Shown here in pieces: positions 9,181-20,977 of a stretch of DNA of 64,000 nucleotides. Position 1 is the stretch's first letter. Each line of letters starts with the position of its first letter. The position numbers were made by a program, and so were the translations under genes. Under the pieces are notes generated by a model. It did no database searches and had not been told where the DNA came from. It was given only the letters and a program-made list of their open reading frames with translations. The stretch is from Macrobrachium rosenbergii (lineage: Eukaryota; Arthropoda; Malacostraca; Decapoda; Palaemonidae), in the NCBI RefSeq assembly GCF_040412425.1, contig NC_089767.1, positions 4,186,948-4,250,947 on the forward strand, given 5' to 3'.

Positions 9181-9480
9181 ATTCAGAAGATGAACCCTAT
9201 TCATACGGAACAAACCCACCAAAGGGGCCACTGACTTGAAATTCAAGAAGCTTCCAAAGAATATCATGGTGTTCATTAGGAAGAAGTAAGAGCAGGTAAA
9301 GGAAAATACGGAAAGAAGAGACACCACTTATCGAAAAAGAAAAAAATTAAATTAATAAATTAACAAACAGATAAAAATGCATTAAAATGCAAGGAGAATT
9401 GCATTAGAGTAATAATGCATTGCATTTTCGCTTCAGCCTCTGAAGTTCCAACTGCACATTCTCTGAAGGGAGGCTGTTCA
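9181..9480 (-). mobile_element. 3' end of the (AAT)n-tailed LINE family, copy 2
   Basis: The reverse complement runs GAACTTCAGAGG (start side), TGCAATGCATTA, TTGCATTTTAATGCATTTTT, TTTCCGTATTTTCC, TTCCTAATGAACACCATGAT, TTTGGAAGCTTCTTGAATTT, CCCCTTTGGTGGGTTTGTTC and GGTTCATCTTCTGAATAAT. It is the untranslated 3' region only. Confidence 0.85.
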
Positions 9481-9534
9481 ACAGTCCAACGTATACGAGC
9501 ATATATACTAAGCCTTGTATGTCGTTATACATAC

Positions 9535-9800
9535 CTGCGTATCCTGGCTCCGTTCTCAGCTAGCACTCTGCTGGCCGCGAGTTCGAATCTCCGACCGGCC
9601 GATGAAGAATAAGAGGAATTTATTTCTGGTGATAGAAATTCACTTCTCGTTTTAATGTGGTTCGGATTCCACAGTAAGCTGTAGGTCCCGTTGCTAGGTA
9701 ACCAATTGGTTCTTAGCCACGTAAAATAAATCTAATCCTTCGGGCCAGTCCTCTCTAGGAGAGCTGTTAATCAGCTCAGTGGTCTGGTTAAACTAAGATA
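9535..9800 (+). mobile_element. SINE-1 (tRNA-derived), near full length
   Basis: The head contains CTGGCTCCGTTCTCAGCTAG (A-box region) and AGTTCGAATCTCC (B box), closing with GACCGGCC. The body reads TTTATTTCTGGTGATAGAAA, GGTTCGGATTCCAC, GCTAGGTAACCAATTGG, TTAGCCACGTAAAATAA, CCTTCGGGCCAG and CAGTGGTCTGGTTAAACTAA. The tail is AT-rich (ATATAATTAACTT). An RNA polymerase III internal promoter is inferred from the boxes. Confidence 0.88.
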
Positions 9801-9917
9801 TAATTAACTTTTTTTACAAGACATACCCCAAAAGAGGTCAACCAACCAAGATAAACCAAGTTAACAAGTATTTCCCTAAAACTGACCAATGTCAAACAAC
9901 TAAAATCAAGCATAATG

Positions 9918-9977
9918 GAATAAAGAATTTAGACCAAAGGCCAAGCGCTGGGATCGACGAGGTCATTCAGCGCTGAA
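9918..9977 (+). mobile_element. Family A repeat, left half (interrupted by family B)
   Basis: AATTTAGACCAAAGGCCAAG to CATTCAGCGCTGAAAA, then family B begins. The right half resumes at about 10328. Confidence 0.88.
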
Positions 9978-10327
9978 AATAAAAATGCGTCGAAGTTTCT
10001 TCAACACAATCGAGGTTTTCTGTACAGTGTGTGTAATGCTGTATGAAACTCTCAACCGCGGCCCATGAAACTTTCAGCCACGGCCCGGTTGTGGCCTGTG
10101 TTGTTAGCACCTATAGCGGTGCCAGACGCATGATCATGGCTAACTTTAACCTTAAATAAAAAAATAAAACTACTGAGGCTAGAGGGCTGCAATTTGGCAC
10201 GTTTGACGATTGGATGGTGGATGATCAACATACCAATTTGCAGCCCTCTAGCCTCAGTAGTTTTTAAGACCTGAGGGCGGACAGAAAAATAGCCATCTCA
10301 ATAGTTTTCTTTTTCAGAAACCTAAAA
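9978..10327 (+). mobile_element. Family B multi-hairpin repeat, inserted in family A
   Basis: Starts AAAAATGCGTCGAAG and ends TTTTCAGAAACCTAAAA. Because the host family A is otherwise continuous, this copy gives a good estimate of family B's natural ends. It lacks the CCACCGAAA/TTTCGGTGG stem (internal deletion) but has the long GAGGGCTGCAATTTGG hairpin. No clear target duplication is visible. Confidence 0.88.
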
Positions 10328-10552
10328 GTTCTGAAAGGTGTAACAGGAGGAAAACCTCAAAGCAGTTGCACTATGAATCAAGTGTTAGTAGAGGGTGGAA
10401 AGATGGAAGAAAGAGAATATGAATGGAGGAACAGTAAAAGGAATGAAAGGGGGTTGCAGCTAGGGACCTCAGGGACGCTGCAAAAACTTTAAGTAACGCC
10501 TGCAGTGCACTGCATGAGGTGCACTGACGGCGGCACTACCCCTTACGGGGAA
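10328..10552 (+). mobile_element. Family A repeat, right half
   Basis: Resumes with CTGAAAGGTGTAACAGGAGG and continues through AGAGAATATGAATGGAGG to CAGTGCACTGCATGAGGTGC and CCCCTTACGGGG. Confidence 0.9.
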
Positions 10553-10997
10553 AGCCAAGCATGATGAAGTTTTCTATTTGAATTATTGATGTCACCAAAA
10601 TCATCGGCCTGAAAGATCAATCAGTGTAAAAGAAGGCAAGAATTAGGCAAGAATTAGGTAAGAATTAGGTCAGAATTCCCTCTGGGTAGGGGCCAAGCAG
10701 TTCAGAATTTCTTGCAAAAACCATCAGTCTACAGAGGGTTTCCTCTGGAAGATAAATGTCAGGTAAGGCCTTCAGGCCTTATCTACAAAATTCATCCATG
10801 AGGCCCAACAAAACAAGATGGGATTCGCCTTCCCCAGAAGACTGACGCCTCCAACTAGCACCCAAAATGTCGACAGTCCTACCCCTCCCCGCCCCCTTCC
10901 TCCTTCCCTCCGCCTTTCTGAGAAAACATCCTAAAATTGCATCCAGGCAGCAGCTGTAACCTCGGGGCTGATGCAACAAACCTAAAATCTTCCCGCC

Positions 10998-11000
<3 letters not shown>
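10553..11000. other. Unique sequence with short 11-bp tandem
   Basis: GCAAGAATTAG-type units occur about four times at 10634-10676, followed by unique DNA including a C-rich stretch. No gene is supported; the 120-codon minus frames here owe their length to the adjacent CT array. Confidence 0.5.
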
Positions 11001-11055
<55 letters not shown>

Positions 11056-11170
11056 CTTCCTCGAAGTAAACACCCCCTGGGTAAATGAACTTCGACGACG
11101 AGCAATTTGAACGATTTCGGGTGTTCCAACAATTTGCGAGGTTGCAATAATTATCACCCCAAATAGTTTT

Positions 11171-11216
<46 letters not shown>
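11001..11216. repeat. Two (CT)n arrays
   Basis: (CT)n at 11001-11051 and 11172-11216, about 120 bp of unique DNA apart. From 11217 to 11987 I see unique sequence with no supported gene. Confidence 0.95.
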
Positions 11217-11218
<2 letters not shown>

Positions 11219-11983
11219 ATTGCCTTTTTGTCCATAATTATGAATTTGATGCTATCGAATAAAATCATCGTGACAGGTCACGTGATCCGAGAAATTCCTT
11301 TCCTTCTAATGCATTTATTTTTTCCATAAAAATTCGAGTATTCGCAGAGGTTTAGATTTGAACCTCTGCAAATCACTTGGGCGTCCTTGCCACTTTTGAG
11401 TCTTGCGTAAGATTCAGTTCACTGAAAAGAACCACAACAACGTTTTGATATATAGAATTTATTCCTTTCAGTCACGGCCGTGAACTGCGGTCATCATCTC
11501 AGCTGTCATCATCATGATAACCTAACCATATCACAAACTCCTGCTCTTGCAGTAAGTGTCCCTTTCAATAAAACATCTCGAAGACCAACAATGTCCCTTG
11601 CGCTCGTTGCTACATCGTCCCTTGTCCACTAGGATGAATAATAACAAGCGCAGAGTATATAAGCAACAACAACATGAGGTAGTATCAGCTTAATTCGAAA
11701 ACACTGCAAATGGTGTGCTACCTTTAGCGGCTACATAACAAACAGGGTGTTCGCTACCAGGAGGAATTATTCATCACAGGGAGCTTTTTGGGCTGAATGT
11801 CTTATGGGGGGAAGTATGAATATATCTGATTAAGTTAACAAGACGTATACGTGAAGTTTATAATACTTTGTTTTTTAATCTACAATAGTATCTGCATCAA
11901 CAGATAATATGTCCGTAATTGGCTTGAGTAACTGATTGACCACCCAAACATTAATATCTGTTTATGATTACGAGTTTGCACTG

Positions 11984-11987
<4 letters not shown>

Positions 11988-12014
<27 letters not shown>

Positions 12015-12066
12015 CTAACATACGCCACTGAAAACACTGCAGTGAAAACACTGCAAATGGAACACG

Positions 12067-12144
<78 letters not shown>

Positions 12145-12199
12145 ACCCCCTACTGAAAGCATCACAGTGAATGTAACACAACAAAAAAGGAAATACATA

Positions 12200-12266
<67 letters not shown>
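11988..12266. repeat. Three (GA)n arrays with related spacers
   Basis: GA tracts at 11988-12015, 12070-12140 and 12203-12266. Both spacers contain ACTGAAA(A/G)CA(C/T)...CAGTGAA-like sequence and an AACACA end, so spacer and GA tract appear to have been duplicated together. 12267-12556 is unique with no feature. Confidence 0.85.
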
Positions 12267-12269
<3 letters not shown>

Positions 12270-12556
12270 TAACCTAAATGACAGAAATTCTCTATTTTAA
12301 CATCACTAAATAAAAAAAGACGGTAGCTACCGGACACAAAAGACGATTCTCGAATACAGATCTCTTGCTATATGTAACCTAAAAAGACTACGTCACTACG
12401 ACTAAACTAATATAAGATTCTTCCTTACGCCGAATTGGTGCCAAGACATCAAACCGTCTCAGGCAAACGTCGGATGCCTAATCTGACCTTTGCGAAACAA
12501 TCACTCCCAGACAGACGATCTCTTCAATAAGACCGTTCTCCGAATAAATGGGCAAG

Positions 12557-12870
12557 GGAGGAGGAGGAGGAGGAGGAGGAGGAGGAGGAGGAGGAGGAGG
12601 AGGAGAAGGAGAGGGAGAAGGAGAAGGAGAAGGAGGAGGAGGAGGAGGAGGAGGAGGAGGACTCATGAACCTTTAACTTGGGTGAAAGTTCAAAAGATTT
12701 TCCATGAGGCCAACTACTGGAGGGAGAGAGAGGGCAGGGAAGGAAAGGGGAGAAGAGACGATAACAGGAGGAGGAGCGAACAGAGAGAAGAGGAGGAGAA
12801 AGGCAAGAGAAGGAAAGGGAGAGGAGGAGAAAGGCAAGAGAGGGAAAGGGAAGGGACGTGAAAGGAAACC
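12557..12870. repeat. (GGA)n array and purine-rich tract
   Basis: GGA units with AGA interruptions at 12557-12661, then after a short unique stretch a GA/GGA-rich region at 12720-12870. Open frames across it give poly-Arg, poly-Pro or poly-Ser and are not credible proteins. Confidence 0.92.
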
Positions 12871-12997
12871 AAGCGATGGTTAAAGGTTGGAAAAAAATAT
12901 TGAAAAGGCACAAAGAGAGATGACGGGGAAGAAGCTGAAAGGAAGAGCGAAAAAAAGCAATTAACTTGGGTTCTGATTTTGCCTTCTCGGAAATTAG

Positions 12998-13455
12998 AAG
13001 CGAAGTTTCTTCGGCGCAATCGAGTTTTCTGTACAGCGTATAATCAAGGCCACCGAAAATAGATCTGTCTTGCGGTGGTCTCGGTATAATGCTGTATGAG
13101 CTGCGGCCCATGAAATTTAACCACGGGCCGGTGGTGGCCTATCCTATATCGTTGCCAGAAGCCCGATTATGGCTAACTTTAACCTAAAATAAAACGAAAA
13201 CTACTGAGGCTAGAGGGCTGCAATTTGTTATGTTTGATGATGGGAGGGTGGATGATCAACATACCAATTTGCAGCCCTCTAGCCTTGGTAGTTTTGAAGA
13301 TCTGAGGGCGGACAGAAAAACTGCTGACAGAAAAATGTGCGGACAGGAAAAAAGTGCGGACAGAAAACGTGCGGACAGAAAGGTGCGGACAGGATAAAGT
13401 GCAGACGGACAGACAAAGCCGGCACAATAGTTTTCTTTTACAGGAGACTAAAAAG
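12998..13455 (+). mobile_element. Family B repeat with about 6 copies of its 15-mer
   Basis: Runs from GCGAAGTTTCTTCGGCGCAA through ACCGAAAATAGATC and its partner GGTGGTCTC, and the long hairpin (GAGGGCTGCAATTTG with CAATTTGCAGCCCTC). Then come about six variants of GTGCGGACAGAAAAA (13311-13405), AGACAAAGCCGGCACAATAG and TTTTCTTTTACAGGAGACTA. The number of 15-mers is intermediate between copies with one and the 17 at 34.8 kb. Confidence 0.9.
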
Positions 13456-13739
13456 GCGTTTGGGCGTGTTTCTCCACGGCAATCATTGCTAATTTTGCTG
13501 TGCACAGTTTCCAGGAACAAATAAAGGATGGAAAGGCCGGGAATTAATAAGAATCAGTCAAACGAGCGTCCACGGAACACAATGCTCCAGGATGAAGGAG
13601 CAAGGAGCAGGAAGCCACTTTATACTTATAATAACACAGAACAATAAATACATCTGAATATATTTGTCAAAATACAATAAAACCTCAATATACGGAATCA
13701 ATAACAACATTACATATATGGGAGAACTTCAACAAGAAT
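13456..13739. other. Unique sequence, no feature seen
   Basis: No repeat, RNA motif or credible open frame is visible. Confidence 0.45.
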
Positions 13740-14057
13740 TGAATGAATTGAACTGAATGTAGAATTTAGGCCAAAGGCCAAGCACTGGCACTTATGAGGT
13801 CGTTCAGCACTGAAACGGAAACTGAGAGAAAAAGGTTTGAAAGGTGTAACAGGAGGAAAACCTCAAAGCAGTTGCGCTGTGAAATAATTGTTAGGAGAGG
13901 GTGGATGGAAAGATGGGAGAAAAATAATATAAATGGAGGTACAGTAAAAGGAATGAAAGGGGTTGCAGCTAGGGGCCGAAGGGACGCTGCAAAGAACCTC
14001 AAGTAATGCCTACAGTGCACCGCATGAGGCGCACTGACGACACTACCCCACCACGGA
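13740..14057 (+). mobile_element. Family A repeat, near full length
   Basis: Preceded by GAATGAATTGAACTGAATG, a GAATT-type short repeat. Contains GCCAAAGGCCAAGCACTGGC, GCAGCTAGGGGCCGAAGGGA and CTACAGTGCACCGCATGAGG. 14058-14430 after it is unique, AT-rich and featureless. Confidence 0.92.
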
Positions 14058-14430
14058 GCCTTCAACAAGGGGGACACGAGACTGTAAAACACCACGGTGT
14101 ACAGATTTATGGCACAGGTCATGGTTTCGGAATATTGGTTATATGGTCCTCACTGCCGAAAAGGTCATCCGCAGCGTTTAGCTTTGAATATCAACAGAGA
14201 CTTAAAAATAAAATCTCAAAGTCTGTGGCTTTCAAAACCAGAGAGTAAATGAATTCAAAATTGATTTTTTTAATTAAAAAACTTATAAGAACACAAATGC
14301 TTGTGGGCAAATAAACGAATATATTTTTGTCAAAATTATGGGTTTTATTTTTTTTACTGATTTGTGGTTCCAGAAACATGAGACAAAGGTTTGCATAATG
14401 GTCAAACATTTTGTCAGGGAGCCAGAAAAT

Positions 14431-14760
<330 letters not shown>

Positions 14761-15012
14761 CGTTTTGTAACAATCAGGTAATTACTTCTTTTCCGCTACC
14801 TAAGTGGCTCTGAAGCACACTTCCATCACGCTTAATCTCTTGCAGTTAACCCCTCAATCTTTTCATGCTGATTCATGGCGGCCATGTCAGGTCGGGTCAG
14901 GTCAGTGACCTTTTAGGAATTAACAATGTTTGCGGCGCAGCAAGAGCGGAAATTCCTTGGCTTCAGAAGAGGGATTATAATCTAATAAGAAAATCCTGGC
15001 CGTGGTGACGGC

Positions 15013-15087
<75 letters not shown>

Positions 15088-15232
15088 TACATTCAATCTA
15101 CTGTCTATAATTTTCATCAAAAGATATTAACACAAAATTTGAAGCTAGAGAGAGAGAGAGAGAGAGAGAGAGAATACATTCAGTCTATTGTCTATAATTT
15201 TCATCAAAAGATATTAACACAAATTTTGAAGC

Positions 15233-15286
<54 letters not shown>

Positions 15287-15459
15287 ACATTCAAATTACT
15301 GTCTATTATTTTCATCAGAAGATATTAACACAAAATTCGAAGCCAGCTAAGTAGAGAGAGAGAGAGAGAGAGTGAGAGAGAGAGAGAGAGAGATAATACA
15401 TTCCATCTATTGTCTATATTTTTCATCAGAGGATATTAATAAAAAATTCGAAGCCAGCT

Positions 15460-15539
<80 letters not shown>

Positions 15540-15540
15540 C
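15013..15540. repeat. Composite satellite: (GA)n plus about 60-bp spacer, 5 units
   Basis: Each unit is a GA tract followed by TACATTCAATCTACTGTCTA-like sequence, TTTTCATCAAAAGATATTAA, and a CAAAATTTGAAGCTAG-like end. The last two spacers add a CCAGCTAAGTAG extension, so unit order and age can be read. Confidence 0.92.
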
Positions 15541-15767
15541 ATAAGATTTATAATCATCTTGATTCATTTTTCCCCATCTTAAAACTCAGCTACCAGTTAT
15601 GATGTTCACATTTCACCTCATGAACAAAACTCAATAAAAGCTCCTTCGTCTTGCCCTTTAGGGTTCAGGCCTCAGAAACATATAGGCTCTAGATTATGCT
15701 ACGGGCTGCTCTGGGAGCAAGAGCCCGTGCCGGCAAAGTCGCCGGCTTAATCTAAACAAGCAAAATG

Positions 15768-16165
15768 AATGCGTCGAAGTTTCTTCGGCGCAATCGAGTT
15801 TTCTGTACAGCCGCTACAGCGTATAATCAGGGCCACTGAAAATAGATCTATCTTTCGGTGGTCTCGGTATAATGCTGCATGAGACGCGACCCATGAAACT
15901 TTAACCACGAGCCGGTTGTGGCCTGTCCTATATTGTTGCCAGAAGCACGATTATAGCTGAATTTAAGCTTAAATAAAATAAAAACTACTGAGGCTAGAGG
16001 GCTGGAATTTGGTATGTTTGATGATTGGAGGGTGGGTGATCAACAAATCAATTTGCAGCCCTCTAGCCTCAGTAGGTTTTTTAAGATCTGAGGGCGGCCA
16101 GAATAAAGTGTGGAGGGACACACAAAGCCGGCACACTAGTTTTCCTTTACGGAAAACTAAAAAAA
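15768..16165 (+). mobile_element. Family B repeat
   Basis: AAATGAATGCGTCGAAGTTT to TTTTCCTTTACGGAAAACTA. All stems can be traced: the CACTGAAA/TTTCGGTGG stem is weakened, the long hairpin GAGGGCTGGAATTTGG/CCTCTAGCC is nearly intact, and the end hairpin TTTTCCTTTACGGAAAA is present. 15541-15767 before it is unique. Confidence 0.9.
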
Positions 16166-16420
16166 ACAACACGAAAGCAACAACAACTGCAAAAAGTAAC
16201 AAAAGCATCTCCAAAAGCAGCAACTCTGAACAAGATAAAAGGACGCCCATAATCACCGCAATTCCCGCCGAAATTCAAAGGCGCCATTAGAAGACCCACC
16301 CGCGACCTCCCTCTGCTTGGCACCTGGCAAATATTTGACCTCTCAGGCAAACTCATTACCTACACAAACAGGACGCCGCTTCTGCCGCTTTTCGTTTGAG
16401 GTCTTTCCCGCATTTACTCT

Positions 16421-16846
16421 CTTTAGTTTTCTGTAAAAGAAAACTCTTGTGCTTTGTCCGTCAGTCCGCACTTTTTCTGTCCGTCTGCACTTTTTTCTGT
16501 CCGCCCTCAGATCTAAAAAACTATTGAGGTTAGAGGGCTGCAAATTGCTTTGCTGATCATCCACCTTCCAATCATCAAATACACAAAATTGCAGCCCTCT
16601 AGCCTTAGCAGTTTTTATTTTCTTTAAGGTTAAAGTTAGCCATAATCGTGCTTCTGGCAACTCTACAGGATAGGCCATCATCTGGACCGTGGTTAAAGTT
16701 TCATGGGTCGCATCTCATGCAGCATTCTACCGAGACCACCGAAAGACATATTTATTTTCGGTGGCCTTGATGATACAGTGTAGCGGCTGTACAGAAAATT
16801 CGATTGCGCCGAAGAAACTTCGACGAATTTTTTACTTGTTTTCTTT
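16421..16846 (-). mobile_element. Family B repeat, inverted relative to its neighbour
   Basis: On the plus strand it begins TAGTTTTCTGTAAAAGAAAA, passes TCAGTCCGCACTTTTTCTG (reverse of the 15-mer) and the long hairpin, and ends TTGCGCCGAAGAAACTTCGA and TTTTTTACTTGTTTT. With the copy at 15.77 kb it forms a head-to-head inverted pair about 255 bp apart, able to form a long hairpin. Confidence 0.92.
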
Positions 16847-17117
16847 ACTCCTTTCCTTTTCCGAGGGAAACGGGAAATCGCGAAAAGGTCTCTATGTTTC
16901 ATATTTCTATTTTCTTTTGCTAAAGGAGTAAATGAATTGTCAAAATTGTTTTTTCGGACTTCAGAGTTTTTGCAAATGATTGTCTGATGAGTCAAATTAG
17001 CACAATCAGCCAAATATACTACGGCACATATAATACAAAGCTGGTAAAGGTTCTCTAACTCCGAACAGGGTGATTCACGCCTTCCGTTGACTTTGTGAAA
17101 AAATATATAAAACCGAC

Positions 17118-17194
<77 letters not shown>

Positions 17195-17349
17195 TAAACT
17201 CATATTAAATGCAAATGCACTTGTATGTCTATTATTTTACAGCACTTCTCTAATTTTCTATATCTTATGCTTAGCCACCAGTGCTCTCTCTCTCTCTCTC
17301 TCTTTATACATTATATATATATACATATATATAACATACAATATATACA

Positions 17350-17385
<36 letters not shown>

Positions 17386-17423
17386 TATAAATATACCATA
17401 CATTATATATAAATACATATAAA

Positions 17424-17479
<56 letters not shown>

Positions 17480-17518
17480 CTATATATATACATAACATAT
17501 ATATACTGTATAAATATA

Positions 17519-17589
<71 letters not shown>

Positions 17590-17600
17590 GTGTGTGTGCG
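17118..17600. repeat. (TA)n arrays with a (CT)n patch
   Basis: TA tracts at 17118-17190 and 17310-17590, with CT at 17283-17302 and mixed CATA/ATAC interruptions. 16847-17117 and 17601-17880 are unique with no supported gene. Confidence 0.95.
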
Positions 17601-17880
17601 TGTCAGACAATAGTTATGTTCATATCCAAACATCGTTGATATTCTCGCAAAAAAAAAAAAAATCGGCCTGGCTATCCAGAAGCACTTGAATATCTCTTTG
17701 AAAATCTTTTACCTGTGACAGCGAGGTATCATACCCGATCACAAAAACTGGAAGTTGCTCAACAAAACGTAGAAATGCCCAGGTAATACTTCAGTACAGC
17801 AAACCAGGTCAGCTATGCATTACGCAAAAGGTCAATTCCCTTCTAACGTTATATCATCCAAGATCATCTCAGCCATCCAT

Positions 17881-17883
<3 letters not shown>

Positions 17884-17949
<66 letters not shown>

Positions 17950-18067
17950 AGAAACTTAATGAAGCGTTGCACGACAGAGGAAATCAAAGTTTCTCTTTCG
18001 TTTAAATACTCGTCGACTTTCTTCGCCTTCTTATTAGTCTTGGCATGCAACCGCCTCCTTGGGGCTG

Positions 18068-18110
<43 letters not shown>

Positions 18111-18362
18111 ATCTTGCTTCAGATTTTATGTTAATAGCTCTTAATGGAAGTAAAAGTTAATAGATTGAAGATAATTTCTCTCCCTCTCAATCTCTCTCTG
18201 TGTCTGGCTTCATTCAGATTTTATGTTAATAGCTCTTGATGAAAATAAAAGATAATAGATTGAATCTAATTTCTCTCTCCTCTCTCTCTCTCTCTCTCTG
18301 TCTGGCTTCATTCAGATTTTATGTTAATATCTCTTGATGAAAATAAAAGATAATAGACTGAA

Positions 18363-18441
<79 letters not shown>

Positions 18442-18587
18442 CTTCATTCAGATTTTATGTTAATATCTCTTGATAAAATCAAAAGATAATAGACTGAATA
18501 TATATATTTATCTCTTTCTCTCTCTCTCTCTATTTATCTGACTTCAGATTTTAGGTTAATATCTCTTGATGAAAATAGTGGATAACA

Positions 18588-18652
<65 letters not shown>

Positions 18653-18655
18653 AAT
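17884..18655. repeat. Composite satellite: (CT)n plus about 60-bp spacer
   Basis: After a plain CT tract (17884-17946), the unit CTTCATTCAGATTTTATGTT, AATATCTCTTGATGAAAATA, AAAGATAATAGACTGAAT plus CT tract recurs five times between 18115 and 18600. The CT tracts vary from about 10 to over 60 bp. Confidence 0.9.
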
Positions 18656-18802
18656 TAGGTACAAATACACGGTCACCTAGATTCATTCCCCAATTATGCT
18701 CTCGCCTCATAAACCATTTTCTGCAACTCACAGGAACATTTCAGCACTAAATTCCTTTTTCGCAACGTTCGAACAACATTTAAGAATACGGACAATGCTT
18801 AT

Positions 18803-18989
18803 CATTCACTAGTGTTCAAAAAGATCTCATAAAAGCATCAGCCACTGAATTGGTGAAGACATTGTCCACAGTTGTGTGGATTGAGAAGGGAACTCGAGCA
18901 GTTTCTCAAAAGCTCTCGTTTGCATATATAAATGTCTAATATATATTTACACTTATACAACTGTGGATTTCTTCACCATTCACTAGTGT
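18803..18989. mobile_element. 161-bp insertion flanked by perfect 13-bp direct repeats
   Basis: CATTCACTAGTGT occurs at 18803-18815 and 18977-18989 with no mismatch, the arrangement expected of a target-site duplication. The insert contains an imperfect inverted pair: TGGTGAAGACATTGTCCACA near its middle and CTGTGGATTTCTTCACC at its right end. No coding sequence. Family unknown. Confidence 0.6.
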
Positions 18990-19095
18990 GTAAATTTACA
19001 TACCTACCACGGCATTCACACATCACACCTCCCTATCTAACCCCTTGCGAAAGAATTCTTAAAAGAATATCCCTGTTCTTTCAAAATCCAGGCAG

Positions 19096-19425
19096 GAAAT
19101 GGAATATAAAATTTAGGCCAAATGCCAAGCAGTGGGACCTATGAGGTCATTCAGCGCTGAAATGGAAACTGAGAGTCAAAAAAAAGGTTTGAAAGGTGTA
19201 ACGGGAGGAAAGCCTCAAAGCAGTTGCACTACGAAACAATATTTAGGAGAGGGTGGAAAGTAGGATGGAAGAAAGTGAATATGAACGGAGGTACAGTAAA
19301 AAAGGAATGAAAGGGGTTGCAGCTAGGTGCCGAAGGAATGGACGCTGCAAAGACCCTTCAGTAATGCCAACAGTGCACCGCGTTAAGGCGCACGGACAGC
19401 ACTGCCCACCCTTTGCGGGGCAAAA
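19096..19425 (+). mobile_element. Family A repeat, near full length
   Basis: GAATATAAAATTTAGGCCAA, then TGCCAAGCAGTGGGACCTAT, AGAGGGTGGAAAGTAGGATG, AGTGAATATGAACGGAGG and CAACAGTGCACCGCGTTAAG. 19426-19735 after it is unique with no recognised gene. Confidence 0.92.
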
Positions 19426-19735
19426 TCAGGCAGGGCACAGAGAAACTGCGGGGCGCTGGAACGCTCGAGCGGTCATTCAGATTTCACCAAATTCACTTTC
19501 GGATTGTTCTGTTGCAACATCACGCGGCTCGCTCGGACATGCGGTTGGAGCTCTTGCTGAAATCGGGAACGAACCTGGATTTGCGATGTAATCGCGGCGT
19601 CCATGAATTTCTATGCATTTTAAAACGATGTCGGTAATGAACTGGGGTTTTGTTATTCAAGAAAATGATTGGGTTTTATTCATACTGAACATTATTGGCA
19701 TAGCAAAGAGGTAGCAAGAAAACACACTTGCATAC

Positions 19736-19753
19736 ATACTGTACATACATACA

Positions 19754-19787
<34 letters not shown>

Positions 19788-19795
19788 CAATATAT

Positions 19796-19894
<99 letters not shown>

Positions 19895-19927
19895 GAGTGT
19901 GGTGTGTATGCACAAATATATATGTAC

Positions 19928-19990
<63 letters not shown>

Positions 19991-20080
19991 TACGAGCAAA
20001 TATTGTAATGTGAAAATAAATATTCATAATTTATGTTTGTGGAAATTCAGTCTGCACACACAAATATATATATCACACAT

Positions 20081-20179
<99 letters not shown>

Positions 20180-20182
20180 GGC
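19736..20182. repeat. (CATA)n, (TA)n, (GT)n, (CA)n microsatellite cluster
   Basis: CATACATA from 19736, TA arrays at 19795-19870, 19932-19986 and 20100-20176, (GT)n at 19874-19894 and (CA)n at 20078-20100. All long frames here are IYIY/THTH artefacts. 20183-20429 is unique. Confidence 0.95.
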
Positions 20183-20429
20183 GTGCGTGTGTTTGCATGT
20201 CTACAAAGAGAGATTTCCGAGAGCATAAACTGAAGAGGATTGGCGAGCACTTTCGAGGAGCGATCTCGAAGCCGGATGCCACATGCTGGCATAAAATCAT
20301 CGTCACCATCATCACCATTTAAGAGTCTGGTGAACGGGAAAATGCATGTTCATCCATCATCATTGCTGTGACCGAAAGTGAATGACAGACACGCGGAAAA
20401 TTTTCTCGAGGAGGAAAAAAATGGGGCTT

Positions 20430-20499
20430 TCAATCTCTCTCTCTCTCTCTCTCTTCCCTCTGTCTGTCTCTCTCTCTCTCAATCTGTCTTTCTCTCCCT

Positions 20500-20540
<41 letters not shown>

Positions 20541-20577
20541 TCTGTCTTTCTCTCCTTAATCTCTCTCTCTCAATCAA

Positions 20578-20650
<73 letters not shown>
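20430..20650. repeat. (CT)n array with AATCTGTCTTTCTC interruptions
   Basis: CT tracts interspersed with three related interruptions (TTAATCTGTCTTTCTCC-like), then a pure run from 20581. Unique DNA follows to 20894. Confidence 0.93.
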
Positions 20651-20652
<2 letters not shown>

Positions 20653-20894
20653 CACAAGACTTCAATACCCCTACCACAAAGTCCACTTTCAATCCTATGC
20701 AACCCGCATCACCAACTTTTACCCTAAAATCTCCCATTCTCAAAATACGTCCGCTCCATCTAACCTGGATAATCTACCACGAACTTGCAATTCATCCAAG
20801 ATAATAAGTGATGATAATATGTCCTCTTGGGAGGGATATGTCGTCTCAAGTCTTTAATAATTCCTTTAAATAACACCGACGGTTTTTATAATAT

Positions 20895-20896
20895 AC

Positions 20897-20975
<79 letters not shown>
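20895..20975. repeat. (TA)n microsatellite
   Basis: About 36 TA units. 20976-21348 is unique with open frames but no recognisable protein. Confidence 0.95.

Positions 20976-20977
<2 letters not shown>

Noticed and set aside
12478..13111. 195-codon minus frame with poly-Ser and a 123-codon plus frame with poly-Arg
   Set aside because: Produced by the GGA/purine tract plus part of a family B repeat.
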